DNA of 8,154 nucleotides from assembly GCA_900769275.1 (NCBI GenBank), contig CAAGGA010000113.1, positions 1 through 8,154 of the forward strand, in the 5' to 3' direction. Below the pieces are notes generated by a model. It had not been told where the DNA came from. It did no database searches and saw only the letters and a list, made by a program, of their open reading frames with translations. The number at the start of each line of letters is the position of its first letter. The first letter of the stretch is position 1. Shown in pieces: positions 6,676 to 8,154 of this stretch. This DNA is from an uncultured Prevotella sp. GTDB taxonomy: Bacteria; Bacteroidota; Bacteroidia; Bacteroidales; Bacteroidaceae. A program made the position numbers and the translations under genes.

Positions 6676-6888
6676 ATGAAATCATTAGGTTACATTGGCG
6701 CATTCATCGGCGGAGCCGTTGCAGGCGCATTGGTAGGTCTCCTCGTTGCACCGGAAAAGGGTGCTGACACACGTTCAAAAATCACGGGTGCTGTAAAAGA
6801 TTTCTGCGACAAGCATGACATCAAACTGACACGCAAACAGGTGGAAGAACTCGTCAGCGAGGTTCAGGAAGCTGACGCCGTAGAATAG
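6676..6888 (+). CDS. YtxH-domain small membrane protein
   Basis: A 70-residue protein with one N-terminal membrane helix (about 5-25) rich in small residues (GAFIGGAVAGALVG), followed by APEKGADTR (25-33) and an amphipathic, charged C-terminal helix. This is the YtxH/DUF883-like pattern GxxxG..LLxAPxxGxxTR. Such proteins sit in the cytoplasmic membrane with the charged tail in the cytoplasm; in B. subtilis and E. coli (YqjD) relatives are linked to general stress or stationary phase. The frame is open further upstream through a TTG at 6625, but the ATG at 6676 begins exactly at the conserved domain. No Shine-Dalgarno is apparent. A related-function gene pair follows 200 bp downstream. Confidence 0.88.
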   Translation: MKSLGYIGAFIGGAVAGALVGLLVAPEKGADTRSKITGAVKDFCDKHDIKLTRKQVEELVSEVQEADAVE

Positions 6889-6950
6889 CATCCATAATTC
6901 AACATTCACCAGGTCAATGACCCGCTCAGTTATGTATGTTCCGTTTGTAC

Positions 6951-7066
6951 GGTTATAAGGTTATACGGCTGTAGGTTGTTGTTTGGTTGTTTGGTTGTTT
7001 AGTGGGTTGTGTCCCAATAGAGTCGATTACTATCAACAAAACAACAAAACAACTAAAAACAACCTA
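6951..7066. repeat. GGTTRTNN octamer element with complementary arm (element 2)
   Basis: The array begins GGTTATAA, GGTTATAC, GGCTGTA (6951-6973), then GGTTGTTG and two exact GGTTGTTT units (6985-7000). Its second half (6972-7003) pairs with 7036-7066, which has the matching 8-bp period (AACAAAAC twice, 7035-7050). The stem is about 28 pairs with one bulge, one G-T and two mismatches. TGACCCGCTCAGTT at 6918-6931 precedes the array, as TGACTTGCTCAGTT does at element 1 (2378-2391). It occupies the gap between the YtxH and holin-family genes. Confidence 0.75.
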
Positions 7067-7088
7067 ACATCCGAGACAATTGACAAGC

Positions 7089-7442
7089 ATGTTCTCAAAC
7101 GATAAAAACATAGAGACAATAGCGCAACTCGTAGAGCATCTGAAGCAATACGGCACTCTCCGTATGGAGATGTTCCGCCTTGATGCCACAGAAAAGATTG
7201 TAAGGATTATCACAACCCTCCTTCTTACTCTCGTGCTATCACTGCTCTTTTGCGCTATCATCACCTATCTCTCCTTTGCAGGGGCATTCGCCTTGGCTGA
7301 CATCCTCGGCTCCAATGTCTTAGGATTTCTCTGCATAGCGGGATGCTACACTATTCTCTTCATTATAGTATATCTCAAGAGGAAAGCATGGATAGAACAA
7401 CCTCTCGTCCGTTTCCTCGCAAGCATATTATTAGAACAATGA
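7089..7442 (+). CDS. Phage holin-family (YqjE-like) membrane protein
   Basis: A 117-residue protein. An amphipathic N-terminal helix (about 7-36) is followed by two membrane segments, about 40-69 and 75-96, the second ending in basic KRK (97-99), and a short C-terminal tail. This is the layout of the Phage_holin_3_6/YqjE superfamily, which in bacterial chromosomes is an envelope protein rather than a lysis protein; no endolysin or phage gene is near. The ATG at 7089 is preferred to a TTG at 7080. Its stop codon overlaps the start of the next gene (ATGA), showing translational coupling. With its neighbours it resembles E. coli yqjD-yqjE-yqjK. Confidence 0.85.
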   Translation: MFSNDKNIETIAQLVEHLKQYGTLRMEMFRLDATEKIVRIITTLLLTLVLSLLFCAIITYLSFAGAFALADILGSNVLGFLCIAGCYTILFIIVYLKRKAWIEQPLVRFLASILLEQ

Positions 7443-7693
7443 TGACAGACGCTACAACCGAACAGCATTTTTCTTCGCTTCTTGCTATTCGTGCCAAAAA
7501 GGCAGAACTACGCAACCAAATCTCTGATCAGGAAAAAGAGATTAAGGGGTTATGGACTGGACTCTTCCATCAAGAGAAGAGCCGTATGCCACAGACTCCC
7601 ACGCAGCGTCTCATGTCAATGGCATCCACGAGCATGAGTCTCATTGACGGTGCTATATTCGGATGGAAACTATACAAGAGATTTAGAAAGTAA
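7439..7693 (+). CDS. Small basic protein, third gene of the YtxH-holin operon
   Basis: An 84-residue protein beginning MMTDATTEQHF. The ATG at 7439 overlaps the holin stop by 4 bp; the next codon, 7442, is also ATG and could be used instead. Residues about 12-42 (LLAIRAKKAELRNQISDQEKEIKGLW) are likely a charged coiled-coil helix. Residues about 56-76 are Met/Ser-rich and moderately hydrophobic, and the tail KLYKRFRK is strongly basic. No signal peptide is seen. I do not recognise a named family with confidence; position, size and composition are like E. coli YqjK, which follows yqjE. It may be a cytoplasmic partner of the membrane protein before it. Confidence 0.78.
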   Translation: MMTDATTEQHFSSLLAIRAKKAELRNQISDQEKEIKGLWTGLFHQEKSRMPQTPTQRLMSMASTSMSLIDGAIFGWKLYKRFRK

Positions 7694-7894
7694 ATCAGAA
7701 TGACGCAACGAATGCTTGTACTTTGAACTCTCATGTCAAAGGAAAGAGAACACGAAATTGACGGACACTTCTTGTTTTTGCAGGTGTGCAGAATTATCAG
7801 AATCCATTTGATGTAAAAAGAGGAGAATGTTTCAAACGAATATCTTTTGAGAAGACAAACCTGCAACCTGGAATTTGAGCATACTAAAACAAAA
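7694..7894. other. Intergenic stretch with no clear feature
   Basis: No credible gene is seen on either strand. TTGCAGGT (7778-7785) and ACCTGCAA (7859-7866) form an 8-bp inverted repeat with a 73-nt loop. AGGAG at 7820-7824 precedes ATG 7827, but that frame closes after 7 codons. No clear TAnnTTTG promoter is visible. Confidence 0.6.
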
Positions 7895-7937
7895 AAAGGT
7901 CGTATCAATCTCTGTAATAAGAGATGATACGACCTTT
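7895..7937. terminator. Strong terminator hairpin, probably bidirectional
   Basis: AAAGGTCGTATC (7895-7906) pairs with GATACGACCTTT (7926-7937), and ATCTCT (7908-7913) with AGAGAT (7920-7925). The result is an 18-bp stem with a single-base bulge and a 6-nt loop. On the minus strand it runs into seven T then GTTTT (complement of 7886-7897), a strong U-tract; on the plus strand there are three T then GTC. It is best placed to end minus-strand transcription from the remnant at 7958-8098, and could also end the plus-strand operon that stops at 7693. Confidence 0.85.
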
Positions 7938-7957
7938 GTCATTGGGTGATTTCAACC

Positions 7958-8098
7958 TCAGAAGATAACTTTTCCGGCAGGATACTTATCTGATACGATA
8001 GTGACATGACCGTCCAAGGGCTCTACCGATATTGTCCGTGGTTGAGAGACAGGGACGGCTAACCAAATATCTGGGTACAGCGGAAGAAATAGCCTTGA
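7958..8098 (-). pseudogene. C-terminal remnant of an unidentified gene
   Basis: A minus-strand frame of 46 codons ends at a TGA at 7958, 20 bp before the strong minus-strand terminator. It is open back to a TAA at 8099-8101 and has no ATG, GTG or plausible start. The translation ends ISVEPLDGHVTIVSDKYPAGKVIF, with alternating polar and hydrophobic residues like the last beta-strands of a folded protein. Stop plus terminator look like the true 3' end of a gene whose 5' part has been deleted or replaced by the gene starting at 8118. No family was recognised. A chance open frame of this length is possible. Confidence 0.35.
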
Positions 8099-8105
8099 TT
8101 ATTCG

Positions 8106-8113
8106 TACCTTTG
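8106..8113 (+). promoter_or_regulatory. Putative -7 promoter box before the last gene
   Basis: TACCTTTGCAG is a close match to the Bacteroidetes -7 motif TAnnTTTGC. No TTTG -33 box is seen at the usual distance; the nearest TTG (8095-8097) is too close. The ATG lies only 4 bp after the box, so a transcript starting here would have almost no leader. Confidence 0.4.
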
Positions 8114-8117
8114 CAGC

Positions 8118-8154
8118 ATGGCAAAGAAAAGCAATACATCATTAGCATACGAAA
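8118..8154 (+). CDS. Start of a plus-strand gene, cut by the window end
   Basis: Twelve codons are visible, MAKKSNTSLAYE, running off the edge. The lysine-rich start behind a Bacteroidetes -7 box supports a real gene. The Bacteroidetes DNA polymerase III delta subunit (HolA) begins in a similar way in my memory, with a short basic tail and a Tyr/Phe-Glu before the first helix, but twelve residues are far too few to assign it. No Shine-Dalgarno is present. Confidence 0.5.
   Translation, partial: MAKKSNTSLAYE

Noticed and set aside
6513..6767. 84-residue plus-strand open frame over the YtxH leader and gene start
   Set aside because: It shifts into an out-of-frame Arg-rich translation over the conserved YtxH coding region and has no ribosome-binding site.
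7089..7442. Prophage lysis cassette
   Set aside because: The holin-like protein belongs to a family widespread on bacterial chromosomes, and no endolysin, structural or integrase gene is near.
7570..7908. 112-residue minus-strand open frame
   Set aside because: It starts with a TTG inside the terminator hairpin, runs antisense through a coupled plus-strand gene, and its Cys/Ile/Ser-rich translation looks non-coding.

Overview
The window looks like chromosomal DNA from a member of the Bacteroidales, most likely a Prevotella-type organism. Three things point that way. Several intergenic sites match the Bacteroidetes sigma factor -7 motif TAnnTTTG. Ribosome-binding sites are weak or absent. The gene order SPOR lipoprotein - ruvX - def - TPR protein - thrS is one I know from Bacteroidales. 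The genus is inferred, because no rRNA or other marker is present.

Layout. Positions 1-362 carry no gene; they hold a 22-bp tandem/inverted repeat array and a likely terminator. From 6278 down to 363, five genes run on the minus strand: a SPOR-domain lipoprotein, ruvX (abutting it), def, a 654-residue periplasmic TPR protein and thrS. A roughly 300-nt structured leader with its own putative promoter separates the TPR gene from thrS. Around 6340-6490 two divergent promoters fire away from each other. The plus-strand one drives a possibly structured leader and then three small genes: a YtxH-type membrane protein, a YqjE-like 'phage holin' family membrane protein and an 84-residue basic protein. 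After these come about 200 bp without features, a strong terminator hairpin, an apparent C-terminal gene remnant on the minus strand, and the first 12 codons of a plus-strand gene cut by the window end.

Function. The minus cluster is housekeeping: cell-envelope peptidoglycan binding (SPOR), 16S rRNA processing (RuvX/YqgF), N-terminal deformylation of new proteins (Def) and Thr-tRNA charging (ThrS). The plus cluster resembles the E. coli yqjD-yqjE-yqjK trio of small envelope proteins, probably connected with stress or stationary phase.

No new multi-gene system is visible. The most unusual material is non-coding. (i) A 22-bp repeat array next to thrS has unit differences that preserve a hairpin. 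(ii) Two intergenic elements are built from GGTTRTNN octamers with a complementary opposite arm and share the motif TGACYYGCTCAGTT at one edge. (iii) The thrS leader contains a 17-codon mini-ORF. (iv) The leader upstream of the YtxH gene can fold into several nested stems.
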